This document shows, one piece after another, positions 6,903 to 7,005 of a stretch of DNA of 7,005 nucleotides. This stretch comes from Candidatus Blautia intestinipullorum (GTDB lineage Bacteria; Bacillota; Clostridia; Lachnospirales; Lachnospiraceae). The notes beneath the pieces were generated by a model. The model had not been told where the DNA came from and did no database searches. It saw only the letters and a program-made list of their open reading frames with translations. The first letter of the stretch is position 1, and every line of letters starts with the position of its first letter. The stretch covers positions 1 to 7,005 of the forward strand of contig DWVA01000254.1 of NCBI GenBank assembly GCA_019120475.1, given 5' to 3'. Made by a program: the position numbers and the translations under genes.

Positions 6903-6931
6903 TTGTATTTTGGAGCGAGATATAGTAAAAT
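6903..6931 (+). promoter_or_regulatory. Possible promoter of the tRNA-Arg gene
   Basis: TTGTAT (6903-6908) and TAAAAT (6926-6931) are separated by exactly 17 bases, a good sigma-A layout. Transcription would start near 6938, giving a leader of about 29 bases before the tRNA. The predicted start point falls inside the inverted repeat at 6935-6959. No comparably good promoter for the divergent vWA gene was found in 6848-6966; a weak TACTAT on the - strand lies in the same area. Confidence 0.45.
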
Positions 6932-6934
6932 TGC

Positions 6935-6959
6935 TGATGTGATAAAAAATATCACATCA
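6935..6959. repeat. Perfect 10-bp inverted repeat in the vWA/tRNA divergent region, possible operator
   Basis: TGATGTGATA and TATCACATCA are exact reverse complements separated by five A residues. The stem is AT-rich and no T-run follows on either strand, so it does not look like an intrinsic terminator. The flanking genes diverge, so no terminator is needed here. The palindrome just downstream of the predicted tRNA -10 box fits a dimeric regulator's operator or a structured leader. The half-site spacing differs from the CRP/FNR type (TGTGA-N6-TCACA). Confidence 0.6.
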
Positions 6960-6966
6960 CAGGAAT

Positions 6967-7005
6967 GTCTTCGTAGCTCAGCTGGATAGAGCACTCGCCT
7001 CCTAA
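6967..7005 (+). tRNA. tRNA-Arg (anticodon CCT), 3' part outside the window
   Basis: The first 39 bases fold as a tRNA 5' half: acceptor strand GTCTTCG (6967-6973), TA, D stem GCTC/GAGC (6976-6979 with 6989-6992) around the loop AGCTGGATA, A26, anticodon stem strand CTCGC, and loop CTCCTAA. Anticodon CCT decodes AGG (Arg). The window ends at the last loop base, so the 3' half and CCA end cannot be checked. The gene may also be an integration site for mobile DNA further right, which is not visible. Confidence 0.9.

Noticed and set aside
6935..6959. Inverted repeat as an intrinsic terminator
   Set aside because: The stem is AT-rich, no U-tract follows on either strand and the flanking genes are divergent.
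6794..6994. 66-codon frame on the - strand across the vWA/tRNA gap
   Set aside because: It overlaps the vWA start in another frame and runs into the tRNA; no ribosome site or recognisable protein.

Overview
The window looks like chromosomal DNA from a Gram-positive Clostridia bacterium, most likely of the Lachnospiraceae type. The reasons are strong GGAG/AGGAGG ribosome binding sites, mid-range GC with AT-rich intergenic DNA, Gram-positive style secreted and lipoprotein signals, and membrane-anchored PknB-like kinases. No phage, transposon, CRISPR or plasmid genes are visible. The genus is an inference from style, not from a marker gene.

Left part (1-4825, + strand): three tightly packed genes that read as one operon. 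The first is cut by the left edge and shows only the end of an extracellular domain. Nine bases after it comes a full-length membrane Ser/Thr kinase (560 aa): cytosolic kinase domain, one membrane helix, then a C-terminal outside domain. Twenty bases after that comes a larger relative (838 aa) with an N-terminal four-cysteine zinc ribbon and a kinase-like domain that has lost the ATP-binding lysine, the HRD aspartate, the metal-binding asparagine and the DFG motif. It is therefore a pseudokinase. It has one membrane helix and two outside domains in tandem. All the outside domains (four copies across three genes) appear to be diverged copies of one module of about 200 residues that I do not recognise as a named family. 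A GC-rich hairpin over the last codons of the pseudokinase gene probably ends the operon.

Right part (4857-6834, - strand): a convergent set of three genes. A cytosolic von Willebrand A (vWA) protein with an intact metal-binding MIDAS motif is followed by a small lipoprotein with its own probable promoter. After it comes a secreted protein with a YARHG domain, 22 bases downstream of the lipoprotein gene and probably cotranscribed with it. At the right edge a tRNA-Arg(CCT) starts on the + strand and is cut after the anticodon loop. The divergent region between the vWA gene and the tRNA carries a perfect 10-bp inverted repeat.

Working picture (inference): the operon encodes an envelope-sensing kinase and pseudokinase pair that probably share ligand type, and may form hetero-oligomers through their matching outside domains. 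The facing lipoprotein and YARHG protein are surface proteins that may belong to the same envelope system, and the vWA protein is a possible cytosolic scaffold. The kinase and pseudokinase pair with the duplicated outside module is the most unusual thing here.
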